From: Amphiura filiformis
Lineage: Eukaryota; Echinodermata; Ophiuroidea; Amphilepidida; Amphiuridae
Assembly (NCBI RefSeq): GCF_039555335.1
Contig: NC_092647.1
Span: forward strand, 19,132,946 to 19,196,945
Length of the DNA: 64,000 bases
Direction of reading: 5' to 3'
Below, piece after piece: positions 11,117-23,664 of the stretch. Below the pieces are notes generated by a model. The model did not search any database. It saw only the letters and a program-made list of their open reading frames with translations, and was not told the origin of the DNA. A program made the position numbers and the translations under genes. Numbering within the stretch: position 1 is the first letter of the stretch; each line of letters begins with the position of its first letter.

Positions 11117-12769
11117 CTGAAAAAATAAGAAATAACACGAATTTTTAACATCTAAAAAGCAACATCTATTTGGAAGCGACAGTTAGGCCAATCGATGGCA
11201 TGATTTTGCTGACTTTGTTACTCAGGTCCACGACCCTATTATTACAGCAAGTACTATGCTCTCTACAGGCCAAAGTTCGTCATTGAAGATGTTGGGTCAA
11301 AGTTCAACACTGAAGAAGAATGTTAGCCAAAGACATTAGAAACTGTCAGGTCAGTTAAATTTGGACTTATTGGTTTTGAAAAATGAACATTATAATCTGA
11401 TTTCCTGCCTGATGAATCTATTTACCAGTGACTTCAAAAAAATGAATCAACAAATGTACATTCAGCACTATCCTATTCCTAGCCATTGACTTGTAAATCA
11501 ATTATTCATGTACATAATTTTTATTTGATTAGCAACTAATAAAAGAGTTAACTCTTTCTGTGAAACGTGTGCTGACTGAAAACTTTCCATTTGAAATATT
11601 TAGAAGAGTTCTTTAGTACCTACATTACATTCACCTGTTAATGTTACTATATATGAACCATACAACATCCATTACAATTGAATTATGTTTGTTTTTGCCC
11701 ACCCCTTCCTTTTTTTTACTGTTTCACTGCTCATTATTCAGTGCAGTAGACACAATAAGCATCACAATTGCACCAGTAGTGGAGTTGAACCACCAAACCC
11801 AATAAGGGATGCAACCACCATGCACTAGTGTTAGTATAGCATCATGTCACCTGCACATTGCCCTCAGTGCTGGGCATGCAAAGAGCAGCAAAGATAAAAA
11901 CAACAAAATACAAAGTAATATAACATAATCAATGTGTGTTATGGTCCATAATGATTATAGGACAAAAATTAATACTTACGTTTTACAGAGAATACCCCAA
12001 CACCAGATGGTATTTATAAAGTTGACTATTTCCACCTTTGTTTGCCTATGGGCCGATTATCTCGAAGAATTTAGGGCAGGGAGAGAATATGGCTATGATA
12101 GCCCATTTCATTTGAATACTTTTGGCTAAAATGGGTGTAAAGTCCTTTGCACAATAATGAATTATTATACAGATATATGTAGGGGTGCAGATTTTTTCAA
12201 TTTTTATTGTTTATGTGCAACAACCACTTTCAGAGAGATAACACTTGTATAATAATTATAGGTTTTTAACTCTGTATCAGTTATTTGGAGGGCATTCCGA
12301 GGTTCAAAGCAAAATCTTAAGATTTTTCGCACAACGTCTGACATATACCTGATGCAAAGATATTAAGCAAATTCATAACCATAATTTTTCACTCGTCACT
12401 CAACCAAATCTCAAGATTTTATTCTCTGAAATTTGTTGAAATAAACAATTTTAACACAACTTATATTTCGCCCTTCAAAAAGTCGAACTGGCTAAAATGG
12501 ACTTAATAATGACAGCACTGTGCAATCACAGCATGTGCAAATATGGTAGTTGCTTGTACATGAAGTGTTGCAGCGCAACATATGCACACACACATAAGTT
12601 ATTGTACCGAGTAAGTACAATGACTAAAAATCAAGAAATTACAATGCTTGGAGAACTGGAGTGCAAAATTTTCTCTGCTGATGACCATGCCAGCCAGTAT
12701 TTGCAAGAACCAAATTATCTCATTAAATCAATTTCATTGTACAACCATTTCGGTCCCGGCTTGCTTTAT
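11117..12769. other. Possible intron or intergenic DNA; no gene recognised
   Basis: I searched the minus strand for the middle exon that should complete the SWIM finger (a Cys-x-His pair after Gly-Glu-x-Cys-Ser-His) and did not find it. A tRNA B-box-like string on the minus strand near 11780 (GGTTCAACTCC) is discussed among the rejected items. Confidence 0.35.
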
Positions 12770-13015
12770 GCAACAGATACTGCACATCTCTCTGTACCAA
12801 AATTCAACCCTAAAGGTCCGCAATCAGCTTTTGACAAGAGTGTTTTTCTTACCGCACCTGCACTTTGGAACTCGCTTCCATCTGAACTCCGTACTGCTGT
12901 TTCTCTGCCAAGTTTCAAGAAAGTGTCGCAAAACCTTCCTGTTCCCACAATAATCTGGTGGTTTTGTTTCAGTTTGCTGATTTGTTTTACCTTTCAAATG
13001 TTTTGTTTTCCATAA
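12770..13015 (+). pseudogene. LINE reverse transcriptase, C-terminal fragment
   Basis: The string APALWNSLPSELRTAVSLPS, preceded by KSVFLT and followed by SFKK, is the usual end of the reverse transcriptase ORF of many animal non-LTR retrotransposons. Upstream sequence in the same frame is open to 12497 but is not recognisable. The fragment is a 5'-truncated copy. The open frame continues through the retroelement stop region into flanking sequence. Confidence 0.7.
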
Positions 13016-15159
13016 TGGTGCCCTATAAATGCCTTGCATGTATGGATGTGATGTATGTATGTACATGTTGAGGACATTGATGGATATCAATAATGTCCGT
13101 GTCGGTGTGCATATATCATCTAACGAGCAATTTGATTGGGACGCACATACACAGATGTTATGAATGTGAATTTAACTTATTTTGACTCCTGTTTAAAAAG
13201 TGTTTGAAAAAAAAATTAATTACTGCATCATTCAGATTTTTTTGTGTAATCAATATCATGACCAGTGTCGGGTAGCAACAGAGGTTGAAATGTGGAGATT
13301 GGTGTATCGATCAGTTCATCCTCCACGAATTGGCTGCTTCACGCATCAGGGCCAGGGGCGAACATATCATGTCTGTACTTTTCGTAATTAGGGGTTTTTA
13401 CTAGGGGAAAACAGGGGAAAGAGTTGTGACTGGGGCATCCCCCCTCCCCAATGGCACCGTCACTAGACCTGATTTTAATTAATCTATACAAATGTTGCCA
13501 ATTAAATTCAATACCTAGCAAGTTTATACCATCATTGGGCTGGTGGTGGTAAACTTGCTGGGTATTAAATTTAACTTGCACCCAGAATTGAATCACGGAT
13601 CATACACTATTTGCACCTGATGCAAGTACTAGGGCACTGCTGTCTCAGAGTCTCTCCCACATACATACTGCATACACCAGATACAGGTACTCTGAAAGAA
13701 ATAAGACATCAGAAGAGATGTAATTGTGCATGAGATGTTCAATAACTCCTAGCTGATCCTGTGATGAAGAATGTCCTTCTTTCAACACACCTGTTTGGAT
13801 GGAGAAGATAACACACCTGTTTGGATGGAGAAGTAGTATTAGAAAGAAGGGCCTTTTCTCCTACATGTATCTCCCCTCTCCATGGCATTAGTGATCAGTG
13901 TTCTGATATGACAATCACCATGTACTAAATACTTCAGCCTGTCTATAACAAACATTAATATCTTGATAACCATCCTGGCTTATTGGTAACAATTAATCTA
14001 TATAGTTAGATATATTATTGTGCAAGTGGGTTCTTGTCCTGTTTCCTGACTTCTGCTTAAATATACTTAAGAGATCTGACCATGTTGATGACATATGTTG
14101 TACTCTTGTGAACTAGTGATGCTGTTTCCCCTGGCTTTGAGGTTCTTCACACATGCTGTAAAAAATTAGAAATAATTGCCATGCACTTTTATATATGGTG
14201 TCTAGGGTGGCAGATGCGAGTTATATAGAATACAAGGCTTGGTGTTGAAACCTGTGGTGAAAATTTCATTCTCATTTATGATACATCTACATTTAACTCT
14301 CCTGGGGATGGCATTGATATGGCTATAGAAAAAGTATGAAGACCTAACACTGCCAAATCCACAAATGACATTGATGAACCACAACCAACATTATCTGCTT
14401 TCCAACCCTACATGTATAAAGACATGAATAAAAATCATGGATAAATATATATATATATATATATATGTAAAATGTGCCATTCACCCTAGGCCTGCTGGAG
14501 TGCTGTACGTACCAATACCTGCAAGAATCAAAGGCTGTGCTATATTAGCCCCAGAGTAAGGTAAGATAGATAGAGGGCAAGTGATTTCTGGCACACCGCT
14601 TGGATTTATATCCCTCTCACAAATACATACAGCCCCGGGCCCCTGCACTCAGTGTATACTCATTCATGCTTGTTGGCAAAATTTAAAAACATCACTTTTG
14701 TATATCCCAATTTTCCAAGCTTTTCAGAGGAAATAAAAGCACCACATTATTCAGCAATTTTGCAACTTTTTTTGCCCTTGAATTCACAAGAGTTTTCATA
14801 TCGATTGGGGGGTGTTTGCACTCCTACACACCCGGGCCTACACATACCTTAATTCACAGGAAGCTGAAGTGTGGTACCTAAATGAAATATTCAAGTAAAG
14901 AAATGGAACATTAGATTATATACCAATGATGGTGATCTGGTCCTTTATAAATTATGGGGTGACTGTTAACATGTATGATAGGGCCCAAGCTGTAAAAAAG
15001 AGGCTTTAATGATGAAGTGAATGGTCAACAAAAAGAGTTACGATATCTCATCAGCAACAAATACAATGAGCCAATCATGCAGGAGTTCCAGGTATATGTG
15101 TGGATCTTCAGGGAGAAAATCAGATAATACTACACGGGAGAAAGAATGTTATGGGCTTT
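13016..15159. other. No gene seen; small repeats only
   Basis: This stretch holds a hairpin at 13499-13577 (AATACCTAGCAAGTTTATACC against GGTAAACTTGCTGGGTATT). It also holds a 23-bp tandem duplication, ACACACCTGTTTGGATGGAG, near 13784-13835, and a TA microsatellite at 14441-14466. Around 13340-13470 are GGGGCG and CACCGTCACTAG ends resembling a decayed hAT-like MITE. No exon was recognised. Confidence 0.5.
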
Positions 15160-15364
15160 TTAATTCGCTGTCGTAGTGCATGTTAGTAACCATTGGTTAC
15201 TGCTCCGAGGGCTCCAAGTCTGGGCTCATACACCTGTTCCGAATTTTGATATTCCATAGGCTTTGTGTTGTGATCATTTCGATCAGTGGTTTGTAACAAA
15301 GAAAGCGTGATCAAGTTGACCTAGCAACTCATATTCTATAAACGTGCACTACGACAGCAAATTG
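15160..15364. mobile_element. Short MITE family H
   Basis: The left end AATTCGCTGTCGTAGTGCA and right end GTGCACTACGACAGCAAATT are inverted complements with one or two changes. The element is about 205 bp and non-coding. No convincing target duplication was set. Confidence 0.75.
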
Positions 15365-15429
15365 TCAGTTAATTCCTTTACTAGCAGCATGCATGCTCAT
15401 TGAGGGTGTTCTATAGTATCAGGTTTATA

Positions 15430-16313
15430 CCGGGTGTCCCAAAAAAAGGTTACATGTAGATTTTTGAAAATAATCTATGTTAATGTTAACAAATATAAAT
15501 GTCCTTTTCATGACATAATCTATGTACCCTCTACTAGCACCCATGTGAATGTCAAGTTCACAACTTGTGTATTTAGCCCGCATTTCGCGCATTCCTGAGC
15601 AAGCTGTTTACGTGACATAATGCAACACGAGGATTCATTACCGCCGTATCATCAACAAAGAATTTGGCGGAGCATTTGAGTATATGCTCAGCCATAGCAT
15701 GGCTGATGCATGCAGTGTTTTATTCTGATGAACAGGAATAAAACTCGCTCAGTTTTAATCAAGTTCAGTCAGAAATGTACAATATTCTTACAGCATATAA
15801 CACAGCAGCAATTTCAACTCAACAAAGCCTAAATGCAAAAGATTGTTATTCACTATGTTGATGACAGGAGATGCAGCGTGCAGAAAGACATTCAGCAAAA
15901 CGTGTTCTTCTCTGATGACCATCTTCCTTTTGTGTTACTACTAAGAATCTAGAAGCTCTAAACCTGATTTATTTTCTGTGCACAATATTTATTTTAATTT
16001 GATTCTTTTGTGCAATAAGTTGAACCATGAAAAATAAGAGAAAAAAAAAAGCAATAAAGAAACAATAAATGAATACAAAAGAGTACTTGTGTTCAACTTT
16101 CGTTATAATGATATTTTGATGGTTAGCCACGCTTGACACCCCTGTCATCTTAAGCGCTCATGAGTTAGGTTTCTTTTAAGATACAGAGTTGAAACTTAGC
16201 AGACAATTAGAAGAAGGATGAATAAATAATATTAGACAAAATGACATTGTTATGTTGAGTCATCACAAAATGCGGTTCATTTTCTACATGTAACCTTTTT
16301 ATGGGACACCTTG
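15430..16313. mobile_element. Mariner-type element, internally decayed
   Basis: The ends CGGGTGTCCCAAAAAAAGGT and ACCTTTTTATGGGACACCTTG are inverted repeats of about 30 bp that include the matching TACATGTAGA / TCTACATGTA. TA flanks both sides (15428-15429, 16314-16315). GGGTGTCCC ends with a TA duplication are typical of mariner relatives. The 884-bp interior has no intact transposase; a stretch near 15620-15660 could be transposase debris but I cannot confirm it. Confidence 0.8.
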
Positions 16314-16330
16314 TATAATAAGAATGGATC

Positions 16331-16770
16331 AGGTATATACTTTATCTTAATCAGTATTTCACTAGAACAGCAAATACTCACTCTTATGGAACCAGATCAA
16401 GTGAATCTGATCTCATTGTTCCTAGGGTAGAAAAAGGTAATGCTTCAAACACATTCTACTACAATGCCATTTTGGACTGGAATTCACTCCCATTAAACAT
16501 CCAGGGATTACCTACCAAGTTTGCATTTAAAAAGTGTCAAATAACATCTGGTCAGCAACTCTCTCAGTCAAGAGATGTCTGATTTCACTGTGTATATAGG
16601 CATTTATTTTTTGTTTCCCTTTTGTTCTCTCATCTTTTCTTGGGACCCCATCGGAAATAAGCTTAATTGCCTTTTCTGCAGGCTAAATGGGTTAGCCTGG
16701 CTTGTCATTTTTTTTGTCTGTGTGTCATGATCCCAAATGGCTTTGTGGCTGATTTAATTAAAGCCTTAAT
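16331..16770 (+). pseudogene. LINE 3' end: reverse transcriptase tail and 3' UTR
   Basis: The frame running to about 16561 reads LNQYFTRTANTHSYGTRSS, then DLIVPRV, then FYYNAILDWNSLPLNIQ and FAFKK. This is the conserved C-terminal pattern of CR1/L2-like LINEs (TRSA...WNSLP...FK). The following GACCCCATCGGAAATAAGCT and GGGTTAGCCTGGC blocks look like the short 3' UTR of such elements. It is a 5'-truncated copy. The exact clade is uncertain. Confidence 0.75.
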
Positions 16771-16938
16771 GTACAATCTTTTTCAGAATATACCTTATTT
16801 TGTTCAAAACCGTTTTTTGGCATATTTGTAATACTTACACATGTTCCAATTTAATCATCTATATATGAGCAACTCAAATTACCTTTATTTATAGTAAAAC
16901 AGGATGATTTTCTGTTGGTCCGACATAATCGCTTTTAA

Positions 16939-17051
16939 TCTCCTATAAAGCCAGTTTGTTACGCTCCTCCACATACATAGCTATGGCTATACATGGATAT
17001 ACATAGCTATACATGTGGAAGGAGCATAACCAAACTGGCTGCGTAGGAGAC
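16939..17051. repeat. ~110-bp hairpin
   Basis: CTCCTATAAAGCCAGTTTG at the left pairs with CAAACTGGCTGCGTAGGAG at the right. The middle is built from ACATAGCTAT / ATAGCTAT steps. It is likely a small palindromic MITE. No target duplication was set. Confidence 0.7.
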
Positions 17052-17276
17052 TAACTCTGAGGCTGCACTCTGTGTCCTAATTCAAAAAGTGCAAGATATT
17101 TCGAGTGATAGAGGTGAAGTTTATGATGTTGTTTCTTTGCAAATTTCCAATGTTTTTCGCGTCTAAATGTAATATGTATTGGGAACTTTAATAACGATTG
17201 CATATTATAAAAAAAAAAAAAGAAAAATCTAAAATTTAAAAAGATTGTACGCTTTGTAATGATTTTTCTGTCTGTA

Positions 17277-17869
17277 CGAGGGGTATCCAAAAGTTTTTGA
17301 CATCACCCAGAAGGAAAAGAGCTATATTGATGAAATTTTGTCAGTGTAATCACTGGTCCTTATGGTCCAAAAATGGTCTCATAAATATGTTTTGTTTTTT
17401 ACAGGTGGCGCTATGATGGGCAATAGGCGCATAACCTTTTCAAGATAAGATCCTCCACTTTTTTGAGATTCTTCACTGTGGCGCATCATCCGTAAATGAT
17501 TGGCGCCCACTTCTTGGCTCATCTGTATGGGACATGCGGCCAGTTTGGAAATTCCTTTTTCAAAAAGCAACAGTGCCATATGATGGGCAATCATCACCGC
17601 AGATAGCTTTGCAATTCATCATAGATTTTCTGAGCATTGTAGGCCTAACCCTCCAAATGCAGGAACTTAATCAATCTGCGTGCCTCAATTTTCCCCATCT
17701 TACAGGTTATGTGCCTACTGCCCATCTAGCACCACCTGTAAAGAAAGTAAACACACTTAGGAGACCATTTTTGGACCATAATGTACATAAGGACCAGTGA
17801 CTGACAAAATTTCATCAATATAGCTCTTTTCCTTCTGGGTGATGTCAAAAACTTTTGGATACCCCCTCG
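17277..17869. mobile_element. Palindromic mariner-type MITE I, TA duplication
   Basis: Inverted arms of about 110 bp start CGAGGGGTATCCAAAAGTTT and end with AAACTTTTGGATACCCCCTCG. Both contain CACCCAGAAGGAAAAGAGCT or its complement, and GGTCCAAAAATGGTCT also recurs inverted further in. TA flanks both sides. Two diverged GGCGCTATGATGGGC / CATATGATGGGC pieces inside suggest an inverted duplication of the internal end of a larger element. Confidence 0.85.
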
Positions 17870-19490
17870 TATAATTTGTTTTTGTATTCTAATGATCTTG
17901 CCAAATAAAAAACAAACAAACAAACATTCCTAGAAGCATCCCTTATAAAAAAAAGAAGAAAAAAACCAAAACACACACAGCTAATGTACAATATACACAT
18001 GCATACATCCAGTGAGGGGAGGGTTTTGATTTTGATTACCGTAATTCCAATTTTATGTTTTATTTGTATAAACTTGGTCCAGAAAACTATCTGTAACAAG
18101 AAACTATGCATTGAAAATATTCTATAATTTCTAACAAAATCCAAGAAGGTGGAAAATCAGGTTCTTTTTATCATCTTTAGGCCTATGCATGCACTGATTG
18201 ATGATCCAAAGCTAGGATAAATCAATTTCAAGTGCTTCATCTCTGTAAATCTGGTAAGATTTGAAGAAATTTGAAATATTTATTTTGCTGTATTAATGAT
18301 TTTCACACATTTTGGTAGTCAGCTTTATTCATGGGCTTTGTTTCAGTATTAATAATCTCACTTTTTGCATGTGGGTGGGAACTGGGAATTAAACCAATCA
18401 AAAACCTATAATCTCCTGACATGGTGTATACATGATTGTAGACACATTAACAAAAATGTAGAACACATCAAAAATACTGCAAAACTACTATTTTTCAGGA
18501 ATTGAGAATTTTTCACACATATTTGAAAGAGAAAATAAAGTAGTTTTACAGTACTTGTATCAAGCAACAAAAATCGAACATAGTTGTCACATTTTGAAAT
18601 GTGTATAAGGTGGTTCAGTGGTGGTTAAATTGTCCACATACATGGTGAGTTAAAAAAAAGTGTAACAGTGCAAAGAATCCATGATCTTTATTTTGGTCAT
18701 TTTGGAACCAGCTTTTTAGGTTTTTAAATATCATTAATACCCTTGTGTGAAAAGGGAAGTCATTAGCATTTACCATTCTTATTATTATTTATATATTAGC
18801 ACTAGAAAAACTGGAGTTGGAGTCGAGTGAGGTATTAAGGACTTAAGTAATGTTAAAAAGTTTGTTTGAACCGTAAAAAAATTGAAAGAGCTTAAAAAAA
18901 TCAACCTTGCTTTTTAAAAGTTAAAGTCAGTTTCTGATCTGGTGTCTTTATTGCACATTGTGTGCTCTCATTCAAAATGTCTTGTGGACTGAAAAAAAAA
19001 GATTGGTTATCTCATTAAAAAGACTCATAAAATGATAAAATATTATATGTTGGCTGCAATTTACTTCCAAAAGGTGACCATTGAGTGTGAAATTTAGAAA
19101 AAACTTTCAATAGTACGAAAGTTTAACTTATTTCTCACGTAAATATCGATTCTATGCCTTATTGCATTTTTTTTTTATTACTCACCGCAAGGGATTTACA
19201 CATAATTATAATTATTGAATCACCCTATTTGTACAGCTTAGCATAATTATAACCTTTTTGGTAAAAGACTGGTTCCATTTGCATGGCTCTGATGTACAAG
19301 AAGTCTGGTTGTATCCAAGTCTAACACAAGCCTCAAGTTTGAATAATACAGCACCAATATGAGAGCACACTTCACTCAACCTGTTACAAATTTAATACAA
19401 TGAAGATGTACATAAATGTTAATAACAGTAATTAACTAGATTTCGCAGTTCTCGTGATAGGCCTATCTCTAATTAATTACCCAACACCCA
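17870..19490. other. AT-rich, no gene seen
   Basis: There is no recognisable protein or exon. Poly-T/poly-A tracts are frequent. Confidence 0.4.
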
Positions 19491-19494
19491 TATA

Positions 19495-19984
19495 GGGTCC
19501 ACAACTTATAAGTTCCCCCCCCCTAAACTTCTGAAAATAAATCAAAAAATATTTGACGAAATGCAAACTTGTAAAAGGGTATGGATAGCCTTATTTGATT
19601 TACACATATGGACCAAATTATAGCATCACACGTCATTGCGTTCAGTCACAATGGCTCATTATGTAAAAAAAGAGACTGTTTTAAAGAGTGTTAAAAGTTG
19701 CACCTGAGTCCATAGCAGTCAGGTTTTCTTTAACAAAAGCATGACTAGACCTGGCTGGCCTACTGTATTGTGTGAGAGTTGACTCCTTAGATTCAGATGC
19801 AACTTTCAAAAGGGCCTCTTTTCTTACACAATTAAGCATTATGACTAAACGCAATGATGTGTGACGTTATAAATTGGTTCACATGTGCAAAACAAATAGG
19901 GCTATACATATCTTTTTACATTTCATTAAATATTTTTCGACTTATTTGAAAAAGTATTAGGGGGAACTTATAAGTTGTGGACCC
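19495..19984. mobile_element. Palindromic MITE J
   Basis: The left arm GGGTCCACAACTTATAAGTT and right arm AACTTATAAGTTGTGGACCC are inverted complements. Inner parts also pair (CATTGCGTTCAGTC with GACTAAACGCAATG). The element is flanked by TATA on both sides (19491-19494, 19985-19988), so the target duplication is TA or TATA. Confidence 0.85.
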
Positions 19985-20185
19985 TATACATACCCGGGGG
20001 CAGTCACTCGAATATGAAAGTGCCCACCAGCGTACGAAACTAGGGGTCTATCACTATCAGTGTAGAAATTTTCAGAAAAAAGGGAGTCAACAGTGTCGGT
20101 AATGTCAAAAATGGGGTGATTTTGTATGGGAGTGCCCAAAATGTCACAAATACAGGGTATTTTAGTCGTGTATGAAATAGGTATG

Positions 20186-20313
20186 CATAACACTTATTGC
20201 TCGAGAAATTGTACAAAATAATGCACTTGTACTGAGATGTTGATGCGTCTAATGCACTCCCCCGAACGCGTGCATTATTTTGTACAATTTCATTCCCAAT
20301 AAGTGATACACGT
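20186..20313. repeat. Palindromic repeat related to 41512-41600
   Basis: AATTGTACAAAATAATGCAC is mirrored by GTGCATTATTTTGTACAATT, and CACTTATTG by CAATAAGTG. The centre contains GATGTTGATGCGTCTAATGC, which recurs at 41509-41528, so this is a dispersed palindromic family. Confidence 0.7.
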
Positions 20314-20909
20314 AATATTAACCTATAAAAGCACTGATGAGAGTGCCTCAATAATATGTGTTCAATGGGACCCGACTCAATACCATTAGTTTAGGTACCG
20401 GTACTTTGTGTGTACCAGTCATCAGGTAGGCACCCTACCTTATTAAACTTGTGATGGTGGCGGTAATAGGAATCTTGTAGTGTACTATGTACCCGTAGTA
20501 CAATATTTGGAACTGGTTGAAAATAATTATCAATGGGATATTTTGCTTCAAAATTGTCACGCCCACTGCCCAGTATCAGTCTTGGTCCTGCTGATCTGGG
20601 TCTTGCTTAAAGGCAGAAGCCCTGTCTGGTTTCTGGATCTCCTAGCCCGGTCTCTGTCCTGCTGGTCATGGTCTTAAGTCTTCTTCTGGTCTCTGTCTTA
20701 GACATTAAGCCGTCTCAGTCTCAAATAGGCCGGTCGGGACTACAACAATGTACATGATGGATGGGTAAATGAAACTGGTCCTGATGCTTAGAAGTTTAAG
20801 AGCTATGAAAGTTCTCTGTGAAAATAAGACTAAAATACAAACCTCTGCACAAATTATTGCTGCACTGCTGTCTGCAAATTGATTAATAGCATAAATAGTT
20901 AAATGTGAT

Positions 20910-21136
20910 GCGATCAAGCAAAATCAGTCGGAACTCCGAAATATCAAAATTTCAGTTTCTTATAGGTCAGTAAAAGCTGGATTTTGCAGAAAGCCCCATT
21001 GAAATTGAACATACAGTTCCAAAGATATGAGCAATTAAAGAGCTTACAAAATAACAGGAAACAAAAGGAAATATTACCTTTGTTTGGCTACCGCAAAATC
21101 AATATTTCCGAGTTCCGACTGATTTTGCTTGATCGC
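20910..21136. mobile_element. MITE family K
   Basis: The ends GCGATCAAGCAAAATCAGTC and GACTGATTTTGCTTGATCGC are perfect complements for over 20 bp, continuing through GGAACTC. The element is 227 bp, with AT on both sides as a possible 2-bp duplication. It is non-coding. Confidence 0.85.
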
Positions 21137-21200
21137 ATATATATCAAAAATGTAGGTTACATGACTGCCAGGCCAGGGTTTACTTTAAAGCAAAAATTGT

Positions 21201-21417
21201 GCATATGGCCAATTCCACCGTTACGGACGTTACAAACTGCAGTGTCAAGGTACTTCCTCAGATTTTTTTCTTAATTATCTTGCAGTAGGTCTGACATCAA
21301 TCTATGGAGGCATGATTAGCTAGTTTGAAATAAATGCTCCTGTTTTGAGCAATAATGTTCCAAAATTTTGTTTAAAATTTCCAAAAGGCACTTTTGGCAT
21401 GGAATTGGCCATATAAT
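21201..21417. repeat. Inverted-repeat segment, probable MITE
   Basis: CATATGGCCAATTCCACC on the left pairs with GCATGGAATTGGCCATAT on the right, 217 bp apart. Ends and target duplication are not clear. Confidence 0.45.
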
Positions 21418-21507
21418 ACGTATTCCGGCACATTACATTCTTAATCCTAAAGTGAAAAGTTTGTTAGGGTTATATATAAGGCGAAAATTATTCGGCTTTT
21501 ATTTAAT

Positions 21508-22025
21508 ACTAGCGGGATACCCGCGCTTCGCGCGGGTCCCCGCTAGATGAGTAAATGGGAGCGATCACTAAAACAGGAGGAATTACTGAAAAGGTAGATC
21601 ATTGAAAGATAAATTTTATTTTTCTAAACCTGTCCCTTCTTGCATTTCCATTTTCTTTTCAGTTTCTTCTGCACGGGCCTAGTTTGTTTCCATTAAAACA
21701 AAATGCTATTTAGTTTGTGATTTTCCGTTCCGTGTTATTTATCTATCTAGGCCTAACTCCATTCCCACTATTTTCTAAATCTATCCTTTCTTATATGTTT
21801 CCCTTTATAGCTTCATTTTTATAAGCTGCTTAGCTTGTGATTTCCGCCTCCTTCAGTTGTTATTTATTTTTCTTATTTTTCCTGATTAGTTTCTAATTTT
21901 AACTTCTTTTTTCCCTTAATTTTCCTGATTAGTTTCTTTCTTTCCCTCTTTAGTTTGCTCCCGCTTCATTTAGTTACTGTAACCATAACCCGTATAATAG
22001 GCCTACCCGCACCTTTTTTTGTCTT
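21508..22025. mobile_element. Helentron-like fragment, copy 1
   Basis: It begins ACTAGCGGGATACCCGCGCT followed by TCGCGCGGGTCCCCGCTAG, a GC-rich hairpin typical of Helitron2/Helentron termini. The sequence that follows (GATGAGTAAATGGGA and long C/T-rich stretches) is shared with 37566-37985. No replicase/helicase is visible. The Helentron name is inferred from the hairpin. Confidence 0.55.
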
Positions 22026-23100
22026 CTTCTTTTTTTCTTTTTTTATATTCATTTAGCTCCTTTCTTTCTCTTCAGTTTCTTTTGCATAGGTCTATTTTGT
22101 TCCCATGCTGCTTAGCTTGTGATTTCCGTTTCCATGTTATTCATTTATTGAGCCCCGTTCCCATGCATTATTTTATAAATCTACCATTTCTTGCATTTCT
22201 CCTTTTAGTTTTGGCTTTTTTCTACATTTTATTCCCATTTTTCATATTTCCTGCTTAGCTTATGATTTCCCTTTTGAATTTTATCTATTTAATTCTGTTC
22301 TCATTATTTTAGTTTTTTTTTTTTACATGAGTAATCTCTTAACCGAATCCGGTACCATGCATATAATTTTTATGTTATTCTCTTAGTTACCATCAATTTT
22401 TGCAAAAACGGATGTCCGATGGAAAAATGGCAATATGTACCCGATCAATATACCACTAAATCAAAGCCGAAAGTCTAGGCAATTCGGAGAACACTCGCGC
22501 ACAAGATGTGCAACCTTCCTTTTATTTATATAAGAAGACTGCACAGTGCATGCTTCAATAAACATGATAAAGTCCCAACTCACGCTCGGATAAATTCACG
22601 AAATTGGGTGTAGTACCCTAGTTCACCACGTAAACTTGTATGGCTCAAAATTCGGACCGCTCACCATTAAGTTTACTGCTTTCTGTGTTTTGAAATTTGT
22701 TGACGTTTTAACGATCCCCGATTCCCGGTCGATTATTTTAGCTGTGTCACGTCACATGCATGACGCTGGTGGGTACCAACCAAACTTCTCGATCGCCGAT
22801 AACGATGTGATATGGAACTTACATAGGATTACATTAGAGATATTTCTTGCCAAAATTTGACCATTTCTAGGCAAGTTGGCCCTACTTTGTCTGCGTTATG
22901 TGAAAAGGACAGTCTTAAGTATAAGTGCAACGCTTTTGATGTTTTGATGTTTCGGGAGACTGGGAGGGATCATAATAAAAAAATGATGGAGCCTATTCTT
23001 GACTGTGTAATATTCCTTCACCACATTGCCGTACGGTAACAGTCTTATACGATGGACAGATAGTATCAGTTTGTGAATGAGGACATCGTTTAAAGCCATA
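22026..23100. other. No gene seen
   Basis: A pyrimidine-rich tract (to about 22320) continues from the Helentron-like fragment, followed by unrecognised sequence. No exon was supported. Confidence 0.4.
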
Positions 23101-23315
23101 TTATAACATTTGCTGAGGAGGACGCCCTCACTGATTTTTTTTAATTCACTTTTTTACACGATTATATTGTACTTTATTAAACCAATATACCCTGCAAAAT
23201 TCAAGACTCTAGGTGCTGTAGTTTTGTCAAAATCCGAGATTTTGAATAAAGCGCCGGAACCGCGCCTTATTATTACGATGGAATTATTAGTCGAACGCAT
23301 ACACGATGTTCATAA
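23101..23315. repeat. Dispersed repeat, copy 2 (uninterrupted)
   Basis: It shares ordered blocks with 4448-5460 (TTATAACATTTGCTGAGGAG, CTGTAGTTTTGTCAAAA, GATGTTCATAACACA) but lacks the two MITEs inserted there. It serves as the empty-site reference. Confidence 0.7.
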
Positions 23316-23664
23316 CACACAGTACACACGGCGTGCAGGACGGTGATCTACACAAGAAAGGGTCGTACCATAACATGACCGAAGGAGTGGTACGACATTG
23401 GCGACATACTGCGCTGGTAGTAAATTCCAATTTACTTTGCTTTGCCGTAGTTGTTCGGCTCAAAAATAAAAGGGATATATCTGACAGTAAAAACTAACAT
23501 TTTATGTCAAAGAATTGCTAATCTATTTTGTATGATAATGTTATAATATTGCTTTAAGTTCCTTGTACTAGTCATGCTAGTAGTACCCCCTTAAATTAAA
23601 CATATCAAAGACAAAATCAATGGACACAAGTTTACAATTTACTTAAAAATTACTACTTTCTTAC

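Noticed and set aside
11750..11860. Minus-strand tRNA-like A and B boxes (GGTTCAACTCC with an upstream TAGTGCATGGTGG)
   Set aside because: Box spacing is short, no cloverleaf could be drawn and no SINE tail was seen. A tRNA-derived SINE is possible but unsupported.
20330..20350. CTGATGAG as another hammerhead core
   Set aside because: No GAAA and pairing stem follow at the correct distance.
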